Shown: piece by piece, positions 1-7,259 of the stretch
Position numbering within the stretch: position 1 is the first letter of the stretch
Layout of the letters: every line of letters begins with the position of its first letter
NCBI GenBank assembly: GCA_004558595.1
Contig: SFCN01000015.1
Location: 1-34,235, forward strand
DNA length: 34,235 nt
From: Phascolarctobacterium sp.
GTDB taxonomy: Bacteria > Bacillota > Negativicutes > Acidaminococcales > Acidaminococcaceae
Direction of reading: 5' to 3'
The notes under the pieces: model-generated
Seen by the model: only the letters and a program-made list of their open reading frames with translations
What the model was told of the DNA's origin: nothing
The model's database searches: none
Translations under genes and position numbers: made by a program

Positions 1-921
1 GAAGAAGTAGATGAGGTTGAATCGGTTCCTGTAGGCTACGAAACCCAGCTGACCATGTATTCTTTGGATTTTGAGGAGTTTTTGTGGGCCAATGGCTATA
101 ATCAAGACATCATCAATGAACTTCGGCAATATGTATATAACGAAACGCAGATTCATGAGTCTGTTCACCAGAAGTTTGAAGAATTATTTAGAGAGTACAT
201 GGTGGTGGGAGGCATGCCTGAAGTCGTGGATAATTTCGTCCGTAATAAAGATTTTAATAGTGTCTACGAAATTCAGCAAAACATCTTAAATGAATATAAG
301 GATGATATTGCAAAACATGCTAAAGGAAAAGAGAAGCAGCTGGTGCGTATGTGCTATGATGCTGTACCGAAGCAGCTAGCAAAAGAACTGAAGAAATTCC
401 AATACTCTACAGTTGAAAAAGGGCAAACACGACGAAAATTTGGCGGCAGCATTCAGTGGCTTATAGATTCTTATATTGTAAACCCATGTTATAATATATC
501 TGAGCCATATATACCATTAATGGCAAATGCAAAAGAGGAGCAGTTTAAACTGTACATTAATGATACAGGACTGCTTACTTGTATGTATGGCTTTGAGACT
601 AAAAAGGCTATCCTAAACGACACAATCCGTGGTAATGCACGTGGTGGCTTATATGAAAATATTATTGCAGAATGTTTAGTCAAACGAGGATATAAGCTGT
701 ATTACTATAAACCTGATGATAATCACGAGCTGGAATTTTTATTGGAAAAGAATGGTGAAGTTGTTCCCTTGGAAGTTAAGGCTGGCAATTCGGCAACAGT
801 TTCCCTAAATAATTTTATCAAGGACTTTAATCCTTCGGTTGCATATAAATTAGTGGGAAGCAGAAACGGGAGGGTTGGTGTAAAGATTACTTTGCCACAC
901 TACATGATAATCTTTATTTGA
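1..921 (+). CDS. AAA_14/DUF4143 family ATPase, 3' part only (5' end outside window)
   Basis: The frame is open from the first base, so the start codon and the Walker A/B half lie upstream of the window. What remains is the DUF4143 half of an AAA_14-type ATP-binding protein. It begins just after the usual post-sensor segment (PVGYETQLTMYSLDFEEFL), continues through the helical region containing VGGMPEVV, and reaches the nuclease-like C-terminal segment (LYENIIAECLVKRGY, then FLLEKNGEVVPLEVKAG) with the E...EVK arrangement of a restriction-endonuclease-like fold. The family's function is not firmly known; members are scattered, variable accessory ATPases. Third codon positions are A/T-rich compared with the following genes, which fits an accessory origin. 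A second member of the family starts at 33826 at the other end of the window. Confidence 0.85.
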   Translation, partial: EEVDEVESVPVGYETQLTMYSLDFEEFLWANGYNQDIINELRQYVYNETQIHESVHQKFEELFREYMVVGGMPEVVDNFVRNKDFNSVYEIQQNILNEYKDDIAKHAKGKEKQLVRMCYDAVPKQLAKELKKFQYSTVEKGQTRRKFGGSIQWLIDSYIVNPCYNISEPYIPLMANAKEEQFKLYINDTGLLTCMYGFETKKAILNDTIRGNARGGLYENIIAECLVKRGYKLYYYKPDDNHELEFLLEKNGEVVPLEVKAGNSATVSLNNFIKDFNPSVAYKLVGSRNGRVGVKITLPHYMIIFI

Positions 922-957
922 CTAGGTAAAAAATCGACCATAGGAGAAATATTAACG

Positions 958-1018
958 CCCCAGTGCGGCGAGAGATGATTGTGGTAATCATGCTGCTCGC
1001 TTAGCTGGGGTTCTATTT
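958..1018 (+). terminator. Terminator-like hairpin after the DUF4143 gene
   Basis: CCCCAG (958-963) pairs with CTGGGG (1005-1010). Inside it GGCGAG/CTCGC and ATGATT/AATCAT form further stem segments around a GTGGT loop. A T-rich stretch (TTCTATTTTG) follows directly. The stem is long and interrupted, so it may be an imperfect terminator. Confidence 0.5.
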
Positions 1019-1137
1019 TGTTTGCAATAATAATATGCCGCAAAGGCAGGAAAAAGCATATTCATGTAGAATAAAATTGATAAAGAAAGTATTCGTGAGG
1101 AATGAAGCAAAAAGAGGAAGTCAAAGGAGGCATATCC

Positions 1138-2745
1138 ATGAAAATTACCTTTTTAGGCGCCGCGCGCACCGTGACCGGCTCCTGCTACCTGATCGAAGTA
1201 GGCGAGAAAAAGATGCTGGTGGACTGCGGCATGTTCCAAGGCTCCAAGCTAGTCAAAGCCTTTAACGAGAAAGAGTTTTTGTTCCATCCCGGCGACATCG
1301 ATGCCATAGTTTTGACCCATGCTCACGTGGACCACAGCGGCCTTTTGCCTAAGCTGGTGAAAGAGGGCTTTAGCGGTCCCATCTACTGCACAAAATCCAC
1401 AGAAGAGCTGTGCTCCATCCTGCTGCCCGATAGCGCCCACATCCAAGAAAGCGATGCGGAATTCGCCAATCGTAAGGGCATGCGGGCCGGCAAAAAAATG
1501 GTGGAGCCCCTGTTCACTGTGGATGATGCCAATCGCGCCTTGAAGCTCTTTAGAGTAAAGGATTTTGGCAAGGAATTCACCGTTATCCCCGGGGTGCGTG
1601 TCATCCTGCGTGTGGCAGGCCATATTTTAGGCTCCGCCTTCATCGAAATGACCGTAACCGAGGGCGACAAGCAAACCCGCCTTATCTTCACCGGTGATAT
1701 CGGCCAACCCAATCAGCCCATTATCGACGACCCCTCCAAGCTGCCCCCGGCAGATTTCGTGGTAACCGAATCCACCTACGGTAATCGTGTCCACGAGGCC
1801 TATGATAAAGAGGGAGAGCTGGCTAATATCGTTAACGACACTTTGGAGCGGGGCGGTAATTTGATTATCCCGGCCTTCGCCGTTGGTCGTACCCAAGTGC
1901 TGCTCTATTATTTCCAAAAGCTGATTAGCGAGGGCAGGATACCCGAGGTGCCCATTTATGTGGATAGCCCCATGGCCAATCGCGCTACGGCCATTACCTT
2001 GACCAATCCTGAGGAATATGATGAAGATGCTAGAGCTCTTTACGAAATGCAGGGCAGAAGACTGGTGTCCATGCACAATCTGCGCTTCACCGCCACGGCT
2101 CAGGAATCCATGGCCATTAACGACACGCCGGGACCGAAAATCATCCTTTCCGCCAGCGGTATGGCCGATGCCGGACGCATTCTGCACCATTTGAAGCACA
2201 ATCTGTGGCGTAAGGAATGCAGCGTAGTTTTCGCCGGCTTCCAAGCCGAGGGCTCCCTGGGCCGCCAGATTATCGATGGCGCTAAAAAAGTGAAGATCAT
2301 GGGCGAGACCATTAGCGTCTGCGCCAAAATTTACAATATGAAGGGCTTTTCCGCCCATGCGGACAAGGAGCAGCTTTTGGCCTGGTATAGTAATATGCCC
2401 GTGAGTCCCAAGGCCTTTTTCGTTACCCATGGCGAAATCGATGCCTCCCTGGCCTTAGCCGACGAGCTGGGTCGCAAGCTGGGCACCGCCACCTATGTGC
2501 CTCATTTTGGCGACACTGTGGAAATCACAGGCACCGAATGGCAGGTACACGCCTCCGAGGTGGTGCAGGCCGAGCCTGCCGCTCTGGAGCTACGGGGTTA
2601 TCTGCAGTCCATGGAGCGGGATTACCTGCTGCAGCGTAGCAAGATCGAGCAAATCGTTACCCGTGATGCCGCGAAGGTGGATCTGGTGCGCAAGAAGATG
2701 GAAAAGCTGCGTAAATATATGGACGATTTGCTGAAGGATATTTAA
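1138..2745 (+). CDS. MBL-fold beta-CASP ribonuclease (RNA-specific metallo-hydrolase)
   Basis: A 535-aa cytoplasmic metallo-beta-lactamase/beta-CASP/RMMBL protein of the family that includes TTHA0252 and archaeal/eukaryotic CPSF-like nucleases; expected to cleave RNA using two zinc ions. The HxHxDH motif is seen as H61, H63, D65, H66 (THAHVDHSG). Further signatures are GHILGSAF, FTGDIG, the beta-CASP segment with SASGMADAGRILHHL, and the C-terminal KGFSAHADKEQL and VTHGE segments. Length is typical, with about 70 extra C-terminal residues predicted helical and basic. I chose the ATG at 1138 because AAAGGAGG (1123-1130) sits at good spacing and the protein then begins MKITFLGAARTVTGSCY, as in the family; the in-frame ATG at 1102 has no comparable site. 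It stands alone between a terminator-like hairpin and the T-box unit. The physiological RNA substrate cannot be told from sequence. Confidence 0.9.
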   Translation: MKITFLGAARTVTGSCYLIEVGEKKMLVDCGMFQGSKLVKAFNEKEFLFHPGDIDAIVLTHAHVDHSGLLPKLVKEGFSGPIYCTKSTEELCSILLPDSAHIQESDAEFANRKGMRAGKKMVEPLFTVDDANRALKLFRVKDFGKEFTVIPGVRVILRVAGHILGSAFIEMTVTEGDKQTRLIFTGDIGQPNQPIIDDPSKLPPADFVVTESTYGNRVHEAYDKEGELANIVNDTLERGGNLIIPAFAVGRTQVLLYYFQKLISEGRIPEVPIYVDSPMANRATAITLTNPEEYDEDARALYEMQGRRLVSMHNLRFTATAQESMAINDTPGPKIILSASGMADAGRILHHLKHNLWRKECSVVFAGFQAEGSLGRQIIDGAKKVKIMGETISVCAKIYNMKGFSAHADKEQLLAWYSNMPVSPKAFFVTHGEIDASLALADELGRKLGTATYVPHFGDTVEITGTEWQVHASEVVQAEPAALELRGYLQSMERDYLLQRSKIEQIVTRDAAKVDLVRKKMEKLRKYMDDLLKDI

Positions 2746-2892
2746 GCAGGAAGGGCTTGCTTATACCCATTGGACAGTGCTCACGGAAGAAGGACAGCAA
2801 AAGCGCTGTACGTTTGTAGTGCACATAATCCTCTCGTGGTGATACCTGTGTAAAATACTGTAAAAAAATTAGAAAAAATTACACCAAAAAGC

Positions 2893-2921
2893 TTGACAGA
2901 TACAAAGTGTGTTGTTATACT
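2893..2921 (+). promoter_or_regulatory. Sigma-A type promoter of the T-box/lyase/TRAP unit
   Basis: TTGACA (2893-2898), a 17-nt spacer and TATACT (2916-2921) form a near-consensus housekeeping promoter. Transcription should start near 2928. Just downstream, TTTACAC (2930-2936) and GTGAATT (2941-2947) form a short imperfect inverted repeat that could be an operator. Confidence 0.85.
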
Positions 2922-2927
2922 ATCTAT

Positions 2928-3173
2928 AATTTACACCGAAGTGAATTACACATTATCCATCGGCTGTGAACAGGAATGAAATGACAACAGGCTATAGAGA
3001 GTCAGCGGTTGGTGCAAGCTGACGGAATGGCGTTATTTTTCTCACCTGGGAGCCCTTGCTTCGAGTTCGAGATGATGTAGGAGCAAGCGTTAGCTGCGTT
3101 AAAGCTCAGAGTATAATGTAGGGTGGTACCGCGTATTTACGCCCCTACCGGCAAGGCCGGTAGGGGCTTTTCT
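2928..3173 (+). ncRNA. T-box riboswitch leader (tentative specifier GUU, Val)
   Basis: The antiterminator T-box AGGGTGGTACCGCG (3120-3133) is a perfect match to the family consensus. It is followed by a strong terminator: GCCCCTACCGG (3141-3151) with CCGGTAGGGGC (3157-3167), then TTTTCTT. Stem I can be built upstream: GGCT-GTGA (2962-2969) with TCAC...AGCC (3042-3045, 3051-3054), GCTAT (2991-2995) with ATGGC (3027-3031), the AGAGA bulge (2996-3000), and GTCAGC (3001-3006) with GCTGAC (3018-3023) closing the GGTTGGTG-type distal loop. In this fold GUU (3032-3034) follows the upper helix directly and precedes A3035, the purine expected after a specifier, so I read valine. AUU (Ile) or GCG (Ala) are less likely. 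The variable T of TGGTACC implies a tRNA with discriminator A, compatible with all three. Uncharged tRNA would allow read-through into the lyase gene. Confidence 0.93.
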
Positions 3174-3198
3174 TATGCTAGAGGAGGAATTAAATTAG

Positions 3199-4065
3199 AT
3201 GCTCAATCCTGGTAAAAAATTACGCGAGCGACTAGCTCGACCGGACATTTTGGTGCTGCCCGGCGTGTATGATGCATTATCCGCCAAGGTGGCGGTGCAG
3301 GCCGGCTTCGACGGCCTGGTTATGGGCGGCTACGCCATCGCGGCGTCCCGCTTGGCTGAGCCGGACGTGGGCTATCTTTCCATGACCGAGATGGCTGCGG
3401 CGTTACGGGTTATAACTAACGCTGTGGACGTACCCGTTTTAGCAGACGGGGACACGGGCTATGGCAATGCCCTCAGCGCGCAGCGCACGCTGAGAGAGTA
3501 CGAGCACGCTGGCGCCGCCGGAGTGTTGTTTGAGGATCAGGTGTGGCCCAAGCGTTGCGGTCACATGGCAGGCAAGCAGGTCATCGAGGCAGCCGAGCAC
3601 GCGCGGAAGCTGCGGGCGGCGGCTGACGCCAAGACCAACCCCGATACTCTGCTCATCGCTCGCACCGACTCCCGCGCCGTGTACGGCCTGGATGCCGCCA
3701 TAGAGCGTGGCAAGCTCTATTTAGACAGCGGCGCTGAGGCTCTCTTTATCGAAGCTCCCCAAAATGAATGGGAGCTGGAGCAAATCGCTAAGGCCTTCCC
3801 CGACACCATCCTCGTCGCCAATATGATCGAGGGTGGGCGCACGCCCAACCTGACCAGCAAGGATTTGGAAAATCTGGGCTTTGATATCGTCTTCTGGCCC
3901 TGCACTCTGGTTTACACTGTGACCAAAGCCTTGGGCGATGTGCTGCGCACGCTGCGGGACGAGGGCACTACCAATAGCGTGCATGATAAAATGCTTAGCT
4001 TTAGTCAATTTAACAGCTTCATTGGCCTAGATGCCTATAATGAGCTGGATAAAAAATATAAATAA
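3199..4065 (+). CDS. Isocitrate lyase/PEP mutase family C-C lyase (methylisocitrate- or dimethylmalate-lyase-like)
   Basis: A 288-aa TIM-barrel enzyme of the isocitrate lyase/PEP mutase superfamily, length typical for short methylisocitrate or 2,3-dimethylmalate lyases. The metal-binding segment reads DGDTGYGN (D83, D85), and ARTDSRA follows later. The catalytic loop is KRCGH (residues 118-122) with C120, the general acid/base of lyases; PEP mutases lack this Cys. I therefore predict reversible cleavage of a 2-hydroxy di- or tricarboxylate into a 2-oxo acid plus a carboxylate, but the exact substrate is unknown. AGGAGG at 3182-3187 precedes the ATG. It is the first gene behind the T-box, with TRAP genes 59 bases downstream and no terminator between, so the transporter probably imports its substrate or a related acid. 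Oxaloacetate decarboxylase activity is an alternative known in the superfamily. Confidence 0.85.
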   Translation: MLNPGKKLRERLARPDILVLPGVYDALSAKVAVQAGFDGLVMGGYAIAASRLAEPDVGYLSMTEMAAALRVITNAVDVPVLADGDTGYGNALSAQRTLREYEHAGAAGVLFEDQVWPKRCGHMAGKQVIEAAEHARKLRAAADAKTNPDTLLIARTDSRAVYGLDAAIERGKLYLDSGAEALFIEAPQNEWELEQIAKAFPDTILVANMIEGGRTPNLTSKDLENLGFDIVFWPCTLVYTVTKALGDVLRTLRDEGTTNSVHDKMLSFSQFNSFIGLDAYNELDKKYK

Positions 4066-4124
4066 AAAATAATCATCAATTTATTAAACTAGCAAAGGTG
4101 CTATGAAGAAAGGAAGTTGTTTTT

Positions 4125-5147
4125 ATGAAAATCTCTAAGAAATTTACTGCTGTCGCTTTAATCGCTGCTATGGCTCTCATCGCTGGCTGCGGTGGCGGCG
4201 AAAAGAAGGCCGATGCTCCCAAGGGCGCTGAGAAGAAGGTAACCCTGAAGCTGGCTGCTCAATTGCCTGCTTCCCACTGGCTGGTAAAGAATATGGATAG
4301 CCTGAAGAATAAGGTTGCCGCTAAAACCAACAATACTGTAGATATCCAAATCTCCGCTGCTGGCGCTACCTTTAAGGATAAAAACATGAATGACGCTATC
4401 GTATCCGGCGCTTTGGATATGGGCTTGAACACTGTTGGTCGTTGGGCTCAGGTAATCCCTGCTATGAACGTTTTCGACGTTCCCTTCCTGTTCCCCTCCT
4501 ATGAGCAAATCGACAAGGCTATCGACGGCGGCGTAGGCAAGATGCTGGGCGACGAGCTGCAAAAGAAAGGCGTACGTCCTTTGATTTGGGCTGACTATGG
4601 CTTCGTGCAATTCGCTAACAATAAGAAGCTGTGCAAGACTCCTGCTGATTTTGAAGGCATGAAGATTCGCGGCTATTCCAAATACTCCGCTGAAACCATT
4701 AAGGCTATCGGCGCTTCCTCCACTACCATGAGCTCCGGTGAAGTTTATATGGCTATTAAGAATGGTACTCTGGACGGCCAAATCTCCGGCACTCCTGCTA
4801 TGATCAGCCGTAAAATGTATGAAGTACATAAATATTTGACCATTACCAACAATGCTTCTCCTGAATTCATCGTGGCTATGAACGAAAAATCCTTCCAAAA
4901 GCTCAGCGCTAACCAACAAAAGGCTCTGCTGGAGGCCGCTCAGGAAGTGCGTGACGACATTCGTAAGCAAGCTAAGGCTGAGGATTTGAAGGCTAACGAA
5001 GAAATGAAGAAGAACGGCTGCGAGCTGTACTACATGACTCCGGAGGATTTGAAGGTATGGCAAGCTAAGACCAAACCCGTTTGGGATCTGTTCATTAAAG
5101 AGAACGGCGAGGTTGGTAAGAAGCTTATCGAAATGTGCACTAAATAA
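4125..5147 (+). CDS. dctP: TRAP transporter substrate-binding lipoprotein DctP
   Basis: A 340-aa extracytoplasmic solute-binding protein of the DctP family. The N-terminus is a lipoprotein signal: basic MKISKKF, a hydrophobic stretch, and lipobox LIAGC with C22 as the lipidated residue, followed by a Gly/Lys/Ala linker, so it is tethered to the outer face of the membrane. The family segment MKIRGYSKYS carries the arginine that usually clamps the substrate carboxylate, and it continues to IKNGTLDGQISGTPAM, typical of DctP. The ligand is therefore most likely an organic acid; which one cannot be read from sequence. AAAGGAAG lies about 10 nt before the ATG. The gene belongs to the T-box controlled unit. 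A strong hairpin follows (5191-5220), which may stabilise the dctP message relative to the membrane genes. Confidence 0.92.
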   Translation: MKISKKFTAVALIAAMALIAGCGGGEKKADAPKGAEKKVTLKLAAQLPASHWLVKNMDSLKNKVAAKTNNTVDIQISAAGATFKDKNMNDAIVSGALDMGLNTVGRWAQVIPAMNVFDVPFLFPSYEQIDKAIDGGVGKMLGDELQKKGVRPLIWADYGFVQFANNKKLCKTPADFEGMKIRGYSKYSAETIKAIGASSTTMSSGEVYMAIKNGTLDGQISGTPAMISRKMYEVHKYLTITNNASPEFIVAMNEKSFQKLSANQQKALLEAAQEVRDDIRKQAKAEDLKANEEMKKNGCELYYMTPEDLKVWQAKTKPVWDLFIKENGEVGKKLIEMCTK

Positions 5148-5190
5148 TGTTCCATTATAGCTTCTAAGTAGTTTAGATGAATTTGTTTAC

Positions 5191-5220
5191 AAAAGGAGTC
5201 GCTTACTAGTGGCTCCTTTT
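5191..5220 (+). promoter_or_regulatory. Intercistronic hairpin between dctP and dctQ that sequesters a Shine-Dalgarno sequence
   Basis: AAAAGGAGTC (5191-5200) pairs with GGCTCCTTTT (5211-5220): nine Watson-Crick pairs and one G-U around a 10-nt loop. The 5' arm contains AAAAGGAG, the best SD in this gap, and the loop and 3' arm contain a GTG (5209). It could be an mRNA stabiliser, a weak terminator ending in TTTT, or a translational lock on dctQ. Confidence 0.7.
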
Positions 5221-5238
5221 AGAATTGAGAGGTTTTCT

Positions 5239-5757
5239 GTGAAAAGTTTTCTTGACGCGATGAAAGGCTTTTTGGATAAGGTGACCTTTGTTGTAGGCTG
5301 CTTTGCCGGATTGCTGATTTTTTGCTGTGGTATGATGATCGCCTATGAGGTTGTGTGTCGCAGCGTCTTCAATGCTCCCACAGAATGGGTTATGGAGCTG
5401 GCTACCTATTGCGTTACTGTGGCTGGTTTTCTGGGCATGAGCGTTACCTACGCAGCCAAGAAGCATATCCATGTCGATTTGCTGCTGACCAAGCTGTCTC
5501 AATCCACCTGCGATAAGCTGGAAATCGTTACCACCTTGGTAGGCGCCTTCTATAGCTTTATCTTTATGGTGAAGGGCGCCCAAATGGTAATGCTGTCCCA
5601 TGAGCTCAATAACTGCGCTCCCACCACTTTGCAAACCCCCCTGTGGATTCCCCAGTCCTCTATGCCGATTGGTATGGGCATTTTATTCCTTTATTTAGTA
5701 CATGACTTTTTAGAAAAGGTTTATGTGACTTTCTGTGGCAAGGAGGTAAATGAATAA
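5239..5757 (+). CDS. dctQ: TRAP transporter small permease DctQ
   Basis: The small membrane subunit of the TRAP transporter, with about four predicted membrane segments. Family features are EVVCRSVFNAPTEWVMEL after the first segment, KKHIHVDLLL in the middle, and TPLWIPQSSMPIGM before the last segment. It pairs with DctM to form the sodium-coupled permease served by DctP. Two GTG starts are possible. GTG 5209 has AAAAGGAG upstream, but both lie inside the 5191-5220 hairpin and it adds MAPFRIERFS, which is not DctQ-like. GTG 5239 has GAGAGG six bases ahead and gives a natural MKSFLDAMKGF start, so I prefer 5239 while leaving 5209 open. The stop overlaps the dctM start (TAATG), indicating translational coupling. 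Confidence 0.87.
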   Translation: MKSFLDAMKGFLDKVTFVVGCFAGLLIFCCGMMIAYEVVCRSVFNAPTEWVMELATYCVTVAGFLGMSVTYAAKKHIHVDLLLTKLSQSTCDKLEIVTTLVGAFYSFIFMVKGAQMVMLSHELNNCAPTTLQTPLWIPQSSMPIGMGILFLYLVHDFLEKVYVTFCGKEVNE

Positions 5758-7037
5758 TGATCGCTACCTTTACCATTATTTTATTCTTCCTGCTGCTGAT
5801 TGGCCTGCCCGTAGCCTTTTCCTTGGGTATGGGCGGCGTGGCCGGTATTTTCGCCTTTATGGGCGGTACCAGCGAGGCTCTGTCCCAGGTGCCCATTATC
5901 GGTTATCAATCCATTGACGACTTCGTTTTAACTGCTGTGCCCCTGTACATTCTCATGAGCCAAATCCTCTTAGAGGGTAAGGTGGGCAGTAATCTGTTCG
6001 AATTGGCCAATAAATGGCTGCGTCATCTGCCCGGCGGCTTAGGCATCGCTACGGTTATCGCCTGCGCTATTTTCGCTGCTATCACCGGCTCCTCCGTAGC
6101 CTGCGCAGTTACCATCGGCGCTATCGCTATTCCGGAAATGCTGTCCCGTGGCTATGACCGCGCTACCGTGCTGGGCTCCGTGGCTGCCGGCGGTACTCTG
6201 GGTATTTTGATTCCGCCCTCCATTCCCATGATTTTGTACAGCGCTATTACAGATGAGTCTGTTGGTAAGCTGTTCATGTCCGGCGTTTTCCCCGGCGCTT
6301 TGATGACCCTGCTCTTTACTTCCATCGTAGTTATGCGTTCCCGTCATCTGAAGCGTGAAGCTCCTGCTACTTGGGAGGAGCGTATGAGCGAGCTGAAAAA
6401 GTCCTTCTGGGGCTTGCTGCTGCCGGTTATCGTCGTAGGCGGTATCTACACCGGTATCTTCACTCCTACCGAGGCAGCCGCCATCGGCACTGTGTACAGC
6501 ATTATCATTACCATGCTGGTTTACAGAACCCTGACTCCTATGGATATGCCCAAAATCCTGAAGGATACCGTTAAGACCACCTGCATGATCTTCGCCATTA
6601 TGATTGGCGCGAACTTGTTCGGTTTTGTGCTGACCATTTTGGAAGCTCCTCAGGCTCTCACAGAGTCCGTGGTTGGTATTACCAACAATAAATGGTTCGT
6701 CTTTATCGCTATTAATATTCTGCTTTTGTTCTTGGGTACTATTTTGGAATCTGTTTCCATTATTTTCATCGCTCTGCCCATTATTTTCCCGCTGATTTGC
6801 AGTGTCGGCTTCGATCCGATTTGGTTCAACGTCGTTATGCTGCTGAATTTGGAGCTGGCCTTGATTACTCCGCCCGTAGGCATGAACCTGTTCGTTTTGA
6901 AGGGTATTAGCCCGGATAGCTCCATGACCGATATCGTCAAGGGCGTTATTCCCTTCGGCTTGGCCATGGCCTTTGAGATTTTGATTCTCTGCTTCTTCCC
7001 CGAACTAGCTACTTGGCTGCCCTCTGTTATTAAATAA
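5757..7037 (+). CDS. dctM: TRAP transporter large permease DctM
   Basis: A 426-aa integral membrane protein, the large TRAP permease subunit that carries the substrate pathway and sodium coupling. It is almost entirely hydrophobic, with an estimated 11-12 membrane segments. DctM hallmarks are visible: GLPVAFSLGMGG near the N-terminus, AVPLYILMSQ, AAITGSSVACAVTIGAIAIPEM, AAGGTLGILIPPSIPMILY, and LALITPPVGMNLFVLKG in the C-terminal repeat. The length is standard. Its ATG overlaps the dctQ stop by one base and follows AAGGAGG at 5741-5747. It is the last gene of the T-box unit, and a terminator follows 22 bases after the stop. Confidence 0.94.
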   Translation: MIATFTIILFFLLLIGLPVAFSLGMGGVAGIFAFMGGTSEALSQVPIIGYQSIDDFVLTAVPLYILMSQILLEGKVGSNLFELANKWLRHLPGGLGIATVIACAIFAAITGSSVACAVTIGAIAIPEMLSRGYDRATVLGSVAAGGTLGILIPPSIPMILYSAITDESVGKLFMSGVFPGALMTLLFTSIVVMRSRHLKREAPATWEERMSELKKSFWGLLLPVIVVGGIYTGIFTPTEAAAIGTVYSIIITMLVYRTLTPMDMPKILKDTVKTTCMIFAIMIGANLFGFVLTILEAPQALTESVVGITNNKWFVFIAINILLLFLGTILESVSIIFIALPIIFPLICSVGFDPIWFNVVMLLNLELALITPPVGMNLFVLKGISPDSSMTDIVKGVIPFGLAMAFEILILCFFPELATWLPSVIK

Positions 7038-7058
7038 AAGCCCCCTCTCATTGCTTTG

Positions 7059-7094
7059 ACCCGAGTCTTGCGCGTAAGGCTCGGGTATTTTTTT
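7059..7094 (+). terminator. Rho-independent terminator of the TRAP operon
   Basis: ACCCGAG (7059-7065) pairs with CTCGGGT (7080-7086). The inner CTT/AAG pairing surrounds GCGCGT, and ATTTTTTTGG follows. Confidence 0.9.
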
Positions 7095-7136
7095 GGTTTA
7101 ATTTACTATGGTACTGCCGGGTAGGGGATTTGCATA

Positions 7137-7165
7137 TTGACTTTAGTGGACAAAAATTATATAAT
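7137..7165 (+). promoter_or_regulatory. Promoter of alaS
   Basis: TTGACT (7137-7142), a 17-nt spacer and TATAAT (7160-7165). The resulting leader of about 90 nt is too short for a T-box, and no T-box motif is present. It contains TTGTCG and CGACAA (about 7196 and 7229), which could pair to form a simple hairpin. Confidence 0.8.
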
Positions 7166-7259
7166 TTTTTTATATTTACTTATGTTTTCCACTGTTGTCG
7201 AGCGCTGTAGTCATCGGACGTAAGGCTTGACGACAAGTATAATGAAGGAGCGAAAAACT

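Noticed and set aside
1102..1137. Upstream ATG of the MBL ribonuclease
   Set aside because: ATG 1138 has a strong SD at ideal spacing and a family-like N-terminus; the SD itself would lie in the coding region of the longer form.
3199..4065. Phosphoenolpyruvate mutase (phosphonate synthesis)
   Set aside because: The catalytic loop is KRCGH with the lyase cysteine C120, and no phosphonopyruvate decarboxylase or other phosphonate gene is nearby.
7166..7259. T-box in the alaS leader
   Set aside because: The leader is only about 90 nt and lacks AGGGTGG-ACCGCG and a terminator.
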